A DNA stretch of 64,000 bases from Ktedonobacter robiniae (GTDB lineage: Bacteria > Chloroflexota > Ktedonobacteria > Ktedonobacterales > Ktedonobacteraceae): contig NZ_BNJG01000001.1 of the NCBI RefSeq assembly GCF_016587375.1, forward strand, positions 1,922,001 through 1,986,000, written 5' to 3'. Below, in pieces: positions 36,891-45,415 of this stretch. Position 1 is the stretch's first letter. Each line of letters opens with the position of its first letter. The notes below the pieces were generated by a model. That model searched no databases. It was given only the letters and a program-made list of their open reading frames with translations, and was not told where the DNA came from. A program made the translations under genes and the position numbers.

Positions 36891-37734
36891 ACGCCAGGAT
36901 GCCGAAGGCTTCAGGGCGCTTGATGACGCGCTTAAAACCAGCCTCTTGCAGGCGCTTAAACGCGCCCTTGGCCACAGTCCCGCTCGACTTGCTCTCTAGA
37001 TTCCCAATGTAATGGAAGAGCCGCCCGCCTTTTCTCAGCACGCGGTAAAGCTCGCGGTAGAAGACTGCTGAGTAGAGCTGGCCCGCGAGGCTAAAGACGG
37101 GGGGATCATGGACGATGCGGTCAAAGCTGTTATCGTCAAAGGTCGGAACGACCTCGTAGGCATCCCCCATCACCTGGCGAATCTTCGGATTATCAAAGAG
37201 TTCGTGGGACCAGGGATTCTGGCGCGCGATATGCTGCGCGCCGGGATCGAACTCAATTGTCGTCACCTGCTCGGCGCTTTTGGCGGCGGCAATCGCCGTA
37301 TAACCCAGGCCGGTCGCCGTATCCAGCACGCGCCCCACCACAGGCGTCAACGTGGCCATCTTCTTGCGCGTATCCTCCATGGGATCAATATCCACAATGC
37401 GGTGCATGGTAAAGCCAGCAATTAGCATGGTAGGCGCGCCACGCGTGGGCATCAGGCTACACATGCGGTTGGTATCCTCGGAGAAATACTGGATGGAGCG
37501 GATCTCATTCTCTTCCACCACAAAGCAGTTCACCTCGGAGGCGGCAATCTTTTCAATCTGAGTCCAACGTAGATGGACTCCGCCAGGAAAGACTACTCCA
37601 CTATCTGACAGTTCAACTGTCACATGCGAGAGGCCCAGGTCAGGCGAAATGCTTGTCTGCTCCTGGCCGCTTTTATAGGCCGCGCGCAGCTCCCTGGCCT
37701 GCATAAAGGCCAGCACAATCGGTGGCTGAGACAT
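36883..37734 (-). CDS. Class I SAM-dependent methyltransferase (COG2521-like)
   Basis: 283 residues. Motif [13 protein letters not shown] (about 135), acidic IEFDP after strand 2, GDAYEV, the HDPPVFS motif IV (about 208) and [13 protein letters not shown]. The DPP(F/Y) tetrad resembles N-methyltransferases acting on bases or amines, and overall it recalls the archaeal COG2521 group with an N-terminal beta-rich domain. Substrate unknown. The last codons lie inside the palindrome arm at 36861-36890. Single gene. Confidence 0.82.
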   Translation of the reverse strand: MSQPPIVLAFMQARELRAAYKSGQEQTSISPDLGLSHVTVELSDSGVVFPGGVHLRWTQIEKIAASEVNCFVVEENEIRSIQYFSEDTNRMCSLMPTRGAPTMLIAGFTMHRIVDIDPMEDTRKKMATLTPVVGRVLDTATGLGYTAIAAAKSAEQVTTIEFDPGAQHIARQNPWSHELFDNPKIRQVMGDAYEVVPTFDDNSFDRIVHDPPVFSLAGQLYSAVFYRELYRVLRKGGRLFHYIGNLESKSSGTVAKGAFKRLQEAGFKRVIKRPEAFGILAYK

Positions 37735-37892
37735 AATACAAAGATGCTCCCCAAAATATAATTAAATGGCATATTGCCGCTCATAGAGCACTGGAAATGT
37801 AGCATATTTGCTACCTTGGCGCAACAATCATCCCTAACGTCTCAGCTCACAAGCTCACCGCAGGCGCGAAGGAAGGATAATGTGCATGATAA

Positions 37893-37901
37893 TGTTATAA
37901 T
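37893..37901 (+). promoter_or_regulatory. Extended -10 promoter of the PadR gene
   Basis: TG-t-TATAAT, consensus, about 45 nt before the start. Same extended form as before scpB. Confidence 0.5.
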
Positions 37902-37946
37902 GGGCAGCAAGCTTAGCTATTTCTTGTTGGAGGGAGGATGAGACGC

Positions 37947-38510
37947 ATGCAGATCAGTGAGCCGGCGGAATACGCGCTGCTGGGGCTTTTGCAAGCGCGA
38001 CCAATGCACGGCTATGAAATGTTCCAGGAGTTTGAGCGAGGCACGCTGGGCGAAATTATCCACCTTGAGATGAGCCAGTTATACGCCTTTCTCAAGAAAC
38101 TGGAGCGCCTGGGATATATCGAGGCCACCGTAAAGGAGCAGGGAAGCCGTCCGCCGCGCAAGGTCTATCACTTGCGCGAGGAGGGGAAGGCGCTCTTTCA
38201 TACCTGGCTGCTAGAGCCAGTGGAGAAGCCGCGCGATATTCGCATCCACTTTTTGATCAAACTCTATTTTCTGCGGCCATACGCATCCGAGCAGACCATC
38301 GCGCTCGTACAACGCCAGGCCGAGGCTTGTGAGCACTTCCTTCAGCACCTGGAGCTGCGCCAGCAGGCCAGCATCGATGATAGGCAGGCCCCAGAACACT
38401 TCTTAGCCCATGTAGTACTACGCAGCCGTATCTATCAGACGCGCTCGCTTCTGGCCTGGCTCACGGAATTGACCGCAGAGTTGCAGGATGAGGGCCACCC
38501 AAACTCTTGA
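37947..38510 (+). CDS. PadR-family transcriptional regulator
   Basis: 187 residues from ATG 37947, 9 nt behind GGAGGGAGG; the ATG at 37938 abuts that site and is less likely. N-terminal PadR winged helix: EYALLGLLQARPMHGYEMFQEF, LEMSQLYAFLKKLERLGYIEA, then RKVYHLREEGKALF. The C-terminal helical (VirR-like) dimerisation part spans about 95-175. PadR repressors sense small molecules and often control efflux; here the next gene is an isoaspartyl peptidase and no transporter is adjacent. Confidence 0.92.
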   Translation: MQISEPAEYALLGLLQARPMHGYEMFQEFERGTLGEIIHLEMSQLYAFLKKLERLGYIEATVKEQGSRPPRKVYHLREEGKALFHTWLLEPVEKPRDIRIHFLIKLYFLRPYASEQTIALVQRQAEACEHFLQHLELRQQASIDDRQAPEHFLAHVVLRSRIYQTRSLLAWLTELTAELQDEGHPNS

Positions 38511-38572
38511 TGGCTTCGTGATAAAATGGATGAGCGTCTAATTATCTTATTTACATATTGGAGATAGCAAGC

Positions 38573-39445
38573 ATGTCAGTAGCAATTGTTGTTCATGGTG
38601 GGGCGGGAACCATTAGCCCGGAGCGGATCGGTACCGGTATGGCGGGCTGCAACGAGGCGGCGCAGATCGGAATGCGCATTCTTGAGCAAGGGGGCACGGC
38701 CCTGGATGCCGTTGAGGCCGCTGTGCGCGCAATGGAAGATAACCCCAACTTCAACGCAGGCACAGGCTCCTGCCTGACCTCTGAGGGCAATATCGAGATG
38801 GATGCCGGCATCATGGAGGGACATACCCTTCAGGTTGGCGCGCTTGCGGGCATTGAACTGGTGAAGAACCCGATTGCCCTGGCACGCCTGGTCCTCCAGA
38901 GTCCTCATGCCATGCTGATTGGCCGGGGGGCCAGCCTCTTCGCCGAAGAGCAGGGTATCGCATTCTGCCAGCTTGAAGACCTGCTCACCGAGCGCCAGTA
39001 TAACAACTGGAAGCGAGCCCAGGCCCAGCATACGACCGAGGCCGAAGATCTTTTCGAGGAGAAAAAGCATGGAACCGTGGGCGCCGTCGCCGTCGACAGC
39101 CATGGGCATCTCGCGGCCGCGACCTCCACAGGTGGCATCATCAACAAGCATCCCGGGCGTGTGGGAGACTCGCCCCTGGTCGGATGCGGCTTCTACGCGG
39201 ACGCAAACGCGGCCATATCCTGCACAGGCTATGGAGAAGACTTCACGCGCCTAACGATCGCCAGGCGTATCGCAGATGCCGTAGGCACAGGCAAGACGGC
39301 CCAGGAAGCGGCCGACGAGGTCATCGCCTTCCTGGGAACTCAAACAAAAGAGACTGGGGGCGTCATCGTCGTCGATAAACACGGCAACACTGGTCAAGCC
39401 TGGAACAGCGAAAACATGATGTACGGCTCCGCGCAAAACAAATAG
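38573..39445 (+). CDS. Isoaspartyl peptidase / plant-type L-asparaginase
   Basis: 290 residues from ATG 38573 (GGAGATAG upstream; an in-frame TTG at 38558 is weaker). N-terminal-nucleophile hydrolase of family T2: VHGGAG near the start, NFNAGTGSCLT, MDAGIM, and KKHGTVGAVAVD where autocleavage before Thr exposes the nucleophile. It releases L-Asp from isoaspartyl dipeptides or hydrolyses asparagine. Two bp in the last 30 codons run into the following hairpin. May be under control of PadR upstream (62 bp gap). Confidence 0.94.
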   Translation: MSVAIVVHGGAGTISPERIGTGMAGCNEAAQIGMRILEQGGTALDAVEAAVRAMEDNPNFNAGTGSCLTSEGNIEMDAGIMEGHTLQVGALAGIELVKNPIALARLVLQSPHAMLIGRGASLFAEEQGIAFCQLEDLLTERQYNNWKRAQAQHTTEAEDLFEEKKHGTVGAVAVDSHGHLAAATSTGGIINKHPGRVGDSPLVGCGFYADANAAISCTGYGEDFTRLTIARRIADAVGTGKTAQEAADEVIAFLGTQTKETGGVIVVDKHGNTGQAWNSENMMYGSAQNK

Positions 39446-39454
39446 GTAGGTACA

Positions 39455-39509
39455 TAAAGAAAAAGCGAGGGGCGCCATCCTGCAGATAGCGCCCCTCGCT
39501 TTTTCTTTA
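39455..39509. terminator. Hairpin between convergent genes
   Basis: Arms of about 21 perfect bp, extended with one mismatch, and A-run/T-run flanks on both sides, giving a bidirectional intrinsic terminator. Confidence 0.8.
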
Positions 39510-40682
39510 CTTTAATACCATTTGGGCCAGGAAGTAGCCGATGACAAAAAATAGGGCGAATAGTAGCAGACCCGCGACGATCAAGACTGGCATATTCACG
39601 CGGCTGGGAGCCTGTTGGGCTTCGGGATAGGGAAGCGCCTGGTCCGTCATGGGAGACTGGGCGAACTGGGGATCTGCCAGGGCGGCAGCAGCCGGGGGAG
39701 CATCCGAAACAGCCAGGGAGCCTGGCTCAGAGCGATAGTTGGAGAGCAGGCCTGGCTGTGAGCGTTCCTGGCGGACCCCAGCAGAGGCTGAGCTTAGCTT
39801 GCCAGTGCCAGTAGGCAAGACCTGGTGTGGCTTTAAGACATCCTCTGACTTGAAGGTGGACACGGGTTCATAGGGTTCCAGGGCGTCGGCAATCGCTTTA
39901 AGTTCGCTATAGAGGGCATCTGGGGTCACGATATTTTGAGGATGCTGGCGAATGAGCGTCCGGGCAATCACATCGCAGACCTCAGGCGGCACATTGCGGT
40001 GGAAACGCAGGCGGCCATCAGTGGGCGGCTCAACGGAGGTCGCGCCCTGAGGTCGGCCTGAGAGCAACTGGTAGAGCAGGATACCAACCGCGCGTGTGTC
40101 ATCTGCAAGCCGATTCTCGCTCATCTGTCCCCAGGGGGTCTCGGCATCGAGCAGGGCAACTCCATCGGCCCCTACAATGCTCCAGGCATTAAAGTAAGCC
40201 ATGTCAGGAGGAGAGGCAAAATTGCTTAAGCGCACACTGCCACGACGATCACGTAAAATAGTGGCGGGCGTCAGATCTCCATGACAGACTTTGCGTGAAG
40301 AGGTATTGGCGTACATGAGTGCCTGGCAGATCTGGCGACCGAGGTCAGCAATTTGGTAGATAGATGGCTGAGCCTGGAGCAGCGTAGCAAAATCATCGCC
40401 GTCCACATATTCCTGCACAATATAGAGGCCATCAGCTTCAGGAATCACATCATACACACCAATGATATTAGGATGTGAGAACTGAGATGTCAGTCGGAGC
40501 GAGGCCCGATATGTGGGAATCTGTTCAGCGGGAGCAACCTTGACTGCAACCACACGCTGCAATACCTGGTCGAATCCTTGATAAACAGCACAGACCTGGC
40601 CCTGCTTCACCAGACGTTGCAGCAGGTAGCGCCTTTGTATGACTCGACCTGTTTCTACCATAAGCCCCTCGAGATTCTGCAT
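39507..40682 (-). CDS. Membrane-anchored Ser/Thr kinase-fold protein, likely pseudokinase
   Basis: 391 residues. Kinase fold at 18-265: VAVK Lys48 is present, but the Gly-rich loop is degenerate (LVKQGQVCAVYQG), no helix-C Glu is evident, the catalytic loop reads CHGDLTPATIL (Asp136 kept, the usual Asn replaced by Thr) and DFG is NFA (154-156). So Mg binding is probably lost. A Pro/Ser/Ala-rich linker leads to one C-terminal transmembrane helix (about 365-387), a tail anchor with the kinase domain inside. It may act as a scaffold or sensor. The ROK gene lies upstream on the same strand, with a REP-like repeat between. Confidence 0.8.
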   Translation of the reverse strand: MQNLEGLMVETGRVIQRRYLLQRLVKQGQVCAVYQGFDQVLQRVVAVKVAPAEQIPTYRASLRLTSQFSHPNIIGVYDVIPEADGLYIVQEYVDGDDFATLLQAQPSIYQIADLGRQICQALMYANTSSRKVCHGDLTPATILRDRRGSVRLSNFASPPDMAYFNAWSIVGADGVALLDAETPWGQMSENRLADDTRAVGILLYQLLSGRPQGATSVEPPTDGRLRFHRNVPPEVCDVIARTLIRQHPQNIVTPDALYSELKAIADALEPYEPVSTFKSEDVLKPHQVLPTGTGKLSSASAGVRQERSQPGLLSNYRSEPGSLAVSDAPPAAAALADPQFAQSPMTDQALPYPEAQQAPSRVNMPVLIVAGLLLFALFFVIGYFLAQMVLK

Positions 40683-40695
40683 TATTCCTTACGAT

Positions 40696-40816
40696 CTTAT
40701 TCCGAAACCCAACATCACTGGCGTGCCTAGCGCTTCCCCCATTCGGGGACCACCTAACCCCCATTCGGGGGCAAGCGGTGGCATGGCAAGCGCGCTCATG
40801 GTTTTCGGATCAGAAG
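40696..40816. repeat. Three-hairpin REP-like repeat, enlarged copy
   Basis: CTTATTCCGAAACCC start and GGTTTTCGG-type end, with inner CCCCATTCGGGG-type hairpins duplicated, making it about twice as long as copy 1. Confidence 0.6.
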
Positions 40817-40822
40817 TACATG

Positions 40823-41887
40823 TCATAAATCCTGGAGAGCCAGTGTGACAGCTCCAACCAGGCTGGCATCCACTCCTAGATGCCCTTGCACGACCTTTAG
40901 ATCCTGGCACACCTCGGGCAGACACAACTGGTGTATCTGCTGCTCCACGGGTTTCACGAGGAGATCGCCAGCCTGGGCGACCGATCCTCCCAGGATAATC
41001 ATACTCGGATTGACTAAATGCACGATATTAGCAAGTGCGATGCCAAGTGAGGTATGCACATCTGATACGACGCGCTGTGCAACCTGGTCGCCCTCATCGG
41101 CCAGTTGAAAGACCTGGGCAACCGTCAGGCGCTCCGCCCAGTCATGTGAGAGGCGCATAATCGCGGCATGCGTCTCTGTCACCTCAACCGAGAGGCCAAG
41201 CGTGGTACTGATAATCGCTCGCGCCGACGCGATGGCTTCAAGATGCCCATAACCACCACAGGAGCAACGGGGACCCTGCTCTTTCACCAGCATATGGCCA
41301 ATCTCTCCGGCCATTGAGTTCACCCCGTGATAAATTTTCCCGTTAATGATCAGTCCCCCGCCGATACCTCGCCCCAGGCCAACATAGAGTATCACACGCT
41401 CGCCAATACCAGCCCCACGATGATACTCAGCCAGGGCCGCGGCATTTGCGTTATTATCAATAATACAAGGAGCATCAAAGCGCTCAGTGAAATAATCCTG
41501 AAGCGGAAAATCGTTCCACCCATGAGCGTGATACAGCCTTCGCACCATGCCACGCGAAGCATCTACCAACCCTCCGACCGCAATCCCTACACGTAAGATG
41601 CGTCCGTCCACAAGGCGCTCAGGCGAGGTGACCTCGGCTAGCATCGCCTCCAGTTGCTGCAAGACAGTCGCACTATCAGGAACGACCTCCAGTGGGCGGC
41701 TGATACGGAAGAGAATGTCTCCATCCAAATTGGCTAATGCTACCGATTGGCGCAGACCACTACTGCTAATCTCGATGCCTACGACATAGCCATGAGTGGC
41801 AAGCAGTTTGTCTGTAACGCGCTGTGGATGTACCAGCCCTGTGGAAAAAGATCCGGTTGGCATATCGGAAGAGTGCTGTATAGACAC
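40823..41887 (-). CDS. ROK-family protein (sugar kinase / repressor type)
   Basis: 354 residues from GTG 41887, with AAAGGGAGA 6 nt upstream. Shows the ASKHA fold: VVGIEISSSGLRQSVALANLDG phosphate loop is atypical in lacking DxGgT, while the ROK signature region GRGIGGGLIINGKIYHG and AGEIGHM is intact. The zinc loop reads CSCGGYGHLEA, with His in place of the third Cys of CxCGxxGCxE. There is no N-terminal winged helix of the NagC/XylR type, only about 30 extra residues. It is probably a glucokinase-like or regulatory ROK protein. No sugar genes adjoin. Confidence 0.85.
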   Translation of the reverse strand: MSIQHSSDMPTGSFSTGLVHPQRVTDKLLATHGYVVGIEISSSGLRQSVALANLDGDILFRISRPLEVVPDSATVLQQLEAMLAEVTSPERLVDGRILRVGIAVGGLVDASRGMVRRLYHAHGWNDFPLQDYFTERFDAPCIIDNNANAAALAEYHRGAGIGERVILYVGLGRGIGGGLIINGKIYHGVNSMAGEIGHMLVKEQGPRCSCGGYGHLEAIASARAIISTTLGLSVEVTETHAAIMRLSHDWAERLTVAQVFQLADEGDQVAQRVVSDVHTSLGIALANIVHLVNPSMIILGGSVAQAGDLLVKPVEQQIHQLCLPEVCQDLKVVQGHLGVDASLVGAVTLALQDL

Positions 41888-41948
41888 GGCGGTTCTCCCT
41901 TTCACGCGACCCTTCGCCCACGCGCCTAACGATTTTCCCGAGAAAGAT

Positions 41949-42047
41949 CTTATTCCGAAACCTCCCCATTCGGGAACACGGCAACGTCGCTCTCGCGACT
42001 AGCGCTCCCCCCTTCGGGGGCACGCGCGCTCAGGGTTTTCGGATAAG
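41949..42047. repeat. Three-hairpin REP-like repeat, third clear copy
   Basis: CTTATTCCGAAACC to GGTTTTCGGATAAG with CGTCGCTCTCGCGACT and CCCCCCTTCGGGGG inner hairpins. Near the start of the ROK gene, so it may lie in its leader. Confidence 0.65.
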
Positions 42048-42210
42048 CAGTAAGCGACGCAGGGCGGTCTTCTTTAAGGCCCCTTGTGACTGATTAATAC
42101 AGGTGCTACCGGGCAACAAGGCATACTACCCTACCGGGACAACGTGTTCAGTATATCATACTGGTCGGGCAACGCAAAGGTGCTAGGATGCCTGTCCCAG
42201 TTTTGGCATG

Positions 42211-42239
42211 TTGCATTGTTTTCGCCCTATTGTTACAAT
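42211..42239 (+). promoter_or_regulatory. Promoter of the PH-like membrane gene
   Basis: TTGCAT, 17-bp spacer, TACAAT. It lies inside an upstream extension of the frame, which argues that translation starts at 42308 and not at 42188. Confidence 0.55.
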
Positions 42240-42307
42240 ACCTGTTACTACTATACTGCGTTAACATACGTCCGCCTATATTTATAAATTTATGGGAGCA
42301 GTTTTCC

Positions 42308-42805
42308 ATGGCATCATCTCCTGCCTCCTCCAAGCAGGTCTTCATAGGACCCGGCCTGAGCCGCTTTAAGCTCGTTGTGACTGTCATAGGCATTATTGCT
42401 ATTACAGCTTTAGTGCTCTGGATCGCTATTCATCAGGGCGCATCGGTACTAGCCAGCACCATCATCGCCATCCTGTTTATCCTGGGCTTCGCAATCTACC
42501 TGCGCATCGTCGCCCCCATTCCCTTTACCATCGCGCTCGAGCCAGATGCCCTGGTCAGACGCAATAAAAGTGGCGAGGACGTTATCATTCCCTGGGAGAA
42601 CCTGACCAAAATCAAAGAGGAGTTTTTTCCCAATGGCAAGCGCATCAGCGTCATCGCCTACCGCAAGGTGACCGAGCCTGGCATGAAGGCCAAGGCCTGG
42701 GCGGTCTACCGCGACGATGTTACCGACCTCGATGGCCTGGCTGAGGCCCTCAAGCAGAATCATCCCGATACCTGCCAGTGGGAAAGCGAAACCGTTCACG
42801 AGTAG
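42308..42805 (+). CDS. Small two-helix membrane protein with PH-like domain
   Basis: 165 residues from ATG 42308 (GGGAG 9 nt upstream). Two transmembrane helices (about 20-42 and 47-69) are followed by a soluble beta-rich part (PFTIALEPDALVRRNKSGEDVIIPWENLTKI) that resembles the bacterial PH or YcxB-like domains. Function unknown. The frame extends 40 codons upstream with a hydrophobic sequence, but a good promoter sits there. Ends at a 67-bp palindrome shared with the ABC gene. Confidence 0.72.
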   Translation: MASSPASSKQVFIGPGLSRFKLVVTVIGIIAITALVLWIAIHQGASVLASTIIAILFILGFAIYLRIVAPIPFTIALEPDALVRRNKSGEDVIIPWENLTKIKEEFFPNGKRISVIAYRKVTEPGMKAKAWAVYRDDVTDLDGLAEALKQNHPDTCQWESETVHE

Positions 42806-42810
42806 TTAAT

Positions 42811-42877
42811 GTTTTGGCTATGTATGATGAGTGCTGGCAGCCGCAGGCTGCCAGCACTCATCATACATAGCCAAAAC
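42811..42877. terminator. 32-bp-arm palindrome between convergent genes
   Basis: Perfect 32-bp arms and a GCA loop; the tip TGCTGGCAGCC/GGCTGCCAGCA is shared with 48554-48605. Confidence 0.85.
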
Positions 42878-44002
42878 TTACATATACGCGTGGGCGGCGG
42901 AGGCTTTGAAGGAGGCGTAGATCTCCTGGCCCTCGTGCAGGTTCAGGCGCGCGGCGGAGGAGGCCGTGATCTCAGCCGTTAGGGGGATGGGCGCGGACGC
43001 CACACCGTCGACGGCCATACTGACACGGACGCGCCCCTCAGAGGGTGAGGGCAGATGGAGCAGTTGCACGATGCGCCCCTTGCAACTATTGCGCGCCGAA
43101 CTCTCGGGGGGACCAGGGTGCAACGTGATGTCACGCGGCTCCACCACGACATAAATCTCGCTCTCGCTCGGAGGCACTCCCTGGCGCTCCTCAAACATGA
43201 CTGTCAAATCCAATGCTGGCTGAGATTGCGCGATACGCACCACACAAGAGTCGTCGTCCTCGGTACGCAGCAGGCGACCATGTAGAAAGTTCATGCCAAC
43301 CAGCTCGGCCACATAGGCTGAGCGCGGCTGCTGCGCCAGGTCAAGCTGCGACCCCTGCTGCAAAACCTGCCCCTGGTCCAGCACCAGGATATGCTGACCA
43401 AAAACCAGCGCATCCACATACTGGTGCGTCACAAAGACCGTCGTAATACCCGTCTCAGTCAAGATACGGCGTAGTTCCTGGCGTACCTCGCGCCTCGTCT
43501 GTACGTCCAGGGCAGAGAGCGGCTCATCCAGTAGCAGTAGCTGAGGCTGTAGAACCAGGGCGCGTGCCAGCGCCACGCGCTGCTGCTGTCCCCCCGAGAG
43601 TTGGGCAGGATAACGCTGGGCATAGCCCTCCAGATGTACCTGTGCCAGTGCCTCAGTAACCCGCAAGCGTATGCGCGAGCGCGCCTCTGCCTGCGCTCGT
43701 AAACCAAAGGCAATGTTCTCAAAGACCGTCAGGTGCGGAAAGAGCATATACTCCTGGAAGACATAGCCAAAGGGGCGCGCCTGGGGCGGTAACGCCAAGC
43801 CACGCTTGCTATCGTAGTAAACCTGCTTATCGAGGATGATATGGCCTGCCTGAGGCTGCAAGAGGCCCGCCAGTAAACGCAGAACGGTGCTTTTCCCCGC
43901 GCCACTCTCTCCAAGCAGCACCGTCGTTGTTCCCTGCGGCACGGCGAAGCTTACATCCAGCGTAAAGGTATCCAGTTGTGTTGAAAGGGAGACATCCAGC
44001 AT
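42878..44002 (-). CDS. ModC-type ABC transporter ATP-binding protein
   Basis: 374 residues from ATG 44002. Complete nucleotide-binding domain: Walker A GESGAGKST, Q-loop YVFQEYMLF, signature LSGGQQQR, Walker B LLLLDEPLSALD, switch His in FVTHQYVD. The C-terminal part (about 235-374) has a TOBE/Mop-like end (LTAEITASSAARLNLHEGQ, IYASFKASAAHAY), which in ModC binds molybdate. The permease ModB and binding protein ModA are absent next to it, so the importer partners must be elsewhere, or the call could be another oxyanion/CUT1-like importer. A MoaB/MogA gene at the window end is compatible with molybdenum use. Confidence 0.82.
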   Translation of the reverse strand: MLDVSLSTQLDTFTLDVSFAVPQGTTTVLLGESGAGKSTVLRLLAGLLQPQAGHIILDKQVYYDSKRGLALPPQARPFGYVFQEYMLFPHLTVFENIAFGLRAQAEARSRIRLRVTEALAQVHLEGYAQRYPAQLSGGQQQRVALARALVLQPQLLLLDEPLSALDVQTRREVRQELRRILTETGITTVFVTHQYVDALVFGQHILVLDQGQVLQQGSQLDLAQQPRSAYVAELVGMNFLHGRLLRTEDDDSCVVRIAQSQPALDLTVMFEERQGVPPSESEIYVVVEPRDITLHPGPPESSARNSCKGRIVQLLHLPSPSEGRVRVSMAVDGVASAPIPLTAEITASSAARLNLHEGQEIYASFKASAAHAYM

Positions 44003-44263
44003 ACCGCTAGTGTAGCACAAATCCCCCTACCAGGCTCACGAGCTGGCCTTATAGGAGAACCTTCGCGCCTGCGACACTCAGGGAAGTGACCACTATATAA
44101 CAAAAGTATGAGGGCAGAAAAAAGCTTTTCACTTACTTTTTAGCTGTATCCATCCTTGCCTTAGAGAATAAAACATGGTATACTTACAAGTAATTCTAAA
44201 CAGGCGCTTTTTATCCCTATTGGTACAATCAAGGTACCTGTGAAATGGCAGGTAGGTGAATCC

Positions 44264-44677
44264 ATGGCTACAAAGCCTACAACCTCAACAACATCAGCGC
44301 AAGACTCACCAGCGCGCATGTGTCCTCGCTATGAGCACGCGGTTCAGATACTTGGCAAACGCTGGACAGGTCTCTTATTGAACACGCTCCTTGATGGCCC
44401 GTGTCGCTTTGGTGAGCTGACCACAGTCGTCGAAGGTCTCTCTGACCGCGTATTGAGTGACCGCTTACGCGAATTGGAGAGCGAGGGCATCGTTAAACGC
44501 GTTGTTTACCCCCAAATTCCTGTGCGCGTCGAGTATCAGCTCACGGAGAAAGGGCATGCCCTTAAACCGGTCGTTGATGCGATCCATCTATGGGCCGAAG
44601 ACTGGATTCCACTGCGTACAGAAGCAGAAGGCTGTCCCGCCCTGGAAGAACAACCGGAAGAGTCCACACAAATGTAG
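44264..44677 (+). CDS. HxlR-family (MarR-like) transcriptional regulator
   Basis: 137 residues from ATG 44264, TAGGTGA 5 nt upstream; an earlier ATG at 44240 lacks a site. HxlR winged helix: CPRYEHAVQILGKRWTGLLL, FGELTTVVEGLSDRVLSDRL, ELESEGIVKRVVYPQIPVRVEY, LTEKGHALKPV. The Cys near residue 20 is the family's conserved redox- or electrophile-sensing Cys. Often regulates stress or aldehyde-detoxification genes; its targets are not adjacent. Ends in a compact terminator. Confidence 0.93.
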   Translation: MATKPTTSTTSAQDSPARMCPRYEHAVQILGKRWTGLLLNTLLDGPCRFGELTTVVEGLSDRVLSDRLRELESEGIVKRVVYPQIPVRVEYQLTEKGHALKPVVDAIHLWAEDWIPLRTEAEGCPALEEQPEESTQM

Positions 44678-44700
44678 CCGCGAAAACGTGTTTTCGCGGC
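44677..44700 (+). terminator. Terminator after the HxlR gene
   Basis: GCCGCGAAAAC-gt-GTTTTCGCGGC, 11-bp arms, beginning at the last base of the stop codon and followed by a T-rich stretch. Confidence 0.7.
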
Positions 44701-44866
44701 ACGTTTCTTTCCCCTCTCCAACACCTACAGCATCCACTCCCAGACATAGCAGGCTTCGCTGTGATGTGATACTCTCTAATAGCAACTCGGCGTCTGCGAC
44801 GCCTCCCACGTCGTGGCGCATCCACACTAAAGCGTCATCACTTATGCACTGTAGAGGATGTTGTTT

Positions 44867-45370
44867 ATGGAAAATTTATGGGCGCCATGGCGCATGGCCT
44901 TTATTCAACCCCAAACTCCACCCAAGCCCGGCTGCATCTTCTGTACTCAGCCAGCCGAAGGGCGCGACGAGGAATATCATATCCTTCAGCGCGGCGAGCA
45001 CTGCTTTGTAATGCTCAATCTCTATCCCTATAGCAATGGACACCTGATGGTCGCGCCCTACCAGCATATCGGCGCACTAGAGGAGCTTGACGCCGCGACG
45101 CTGGCCGAGATGATGGCCCTGGCTCAACTCGCCATCAAGGCCCTGCGCCTGGCTATGAACCCCGATGGCTTTAATATGGGTTTTAACCAGGGGAAGGTCG
45201 CGGGCGCGGGCTTCGCGGAACATATTCACTTCCATGTCGTTCCGCGCTGGAACGGCGACACCAACTTTATGCCTGTCCTGGCCGACATCAAGGTCATGCC
45301 TGAACACATCGATACCGTCTACCAGCAACTCAAAGAGGCCCTGGCCAAAGTCCAGAACAACCAGGAATAG
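44867..45370 (+). CDS. HIT-family nucleotide hydrolase/phosphorylase
   Basis: 167 residues from ATG 44867 (GAGG 9 nt upstream; ATG 44858 abuts the site). Fits the AP4A phosphorylase-like HIT subgroup: MENLWAPWRM opening, GCIFC zinc or structural Cys pair, HLMVAPYQHIG, FNMGFNQGKVAGAGFAEH and the HIT triad HIHFHVVPR. It hydrolyses nucleotide-phosphate bonds such as Ap4A. Single gene; a new promoter follows 9 bp after the stop. Confidence 0.93.
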   Translation: MENLWAPWRMAFIQPQTPPKPGCIFCTQPAEGRDEEYHILQRGEHCFVMLNLYPYSNGHLMVAPYQHIGALEELDAATLAEMMALAQLAIKALRLAMNPDGFNMGFNQGKVAGAGFAEHIHFHVVPRWNGDTNFMPVLADIKVMPEHIDTVYQQLKEALAKVQNNQE

Positions 45371-45379
45371 AAAGCCTAT

Positions 45380-45409
45380 TTGACAAGACGCGTATTTTAC
45401 CTGTACAAT
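45380..45409 (+). promoter_or_regulatory. Strong promoter with no known gene downstream
   Basis: TTGACA (consensus), 18-bp spacer, TACAAT. Predicted start near 45416. Confidence 0.6.
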
Positions 45410-45415
45410 TCCTCT

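Noticed and set aside
42188-42307. N-terminal hydrophobic extension of the PH-like membrane protein
   Set aside because: A TTGCAT-17-TACAAT promoter lies inside it, and a good ribosome site precedes ATG 42308.
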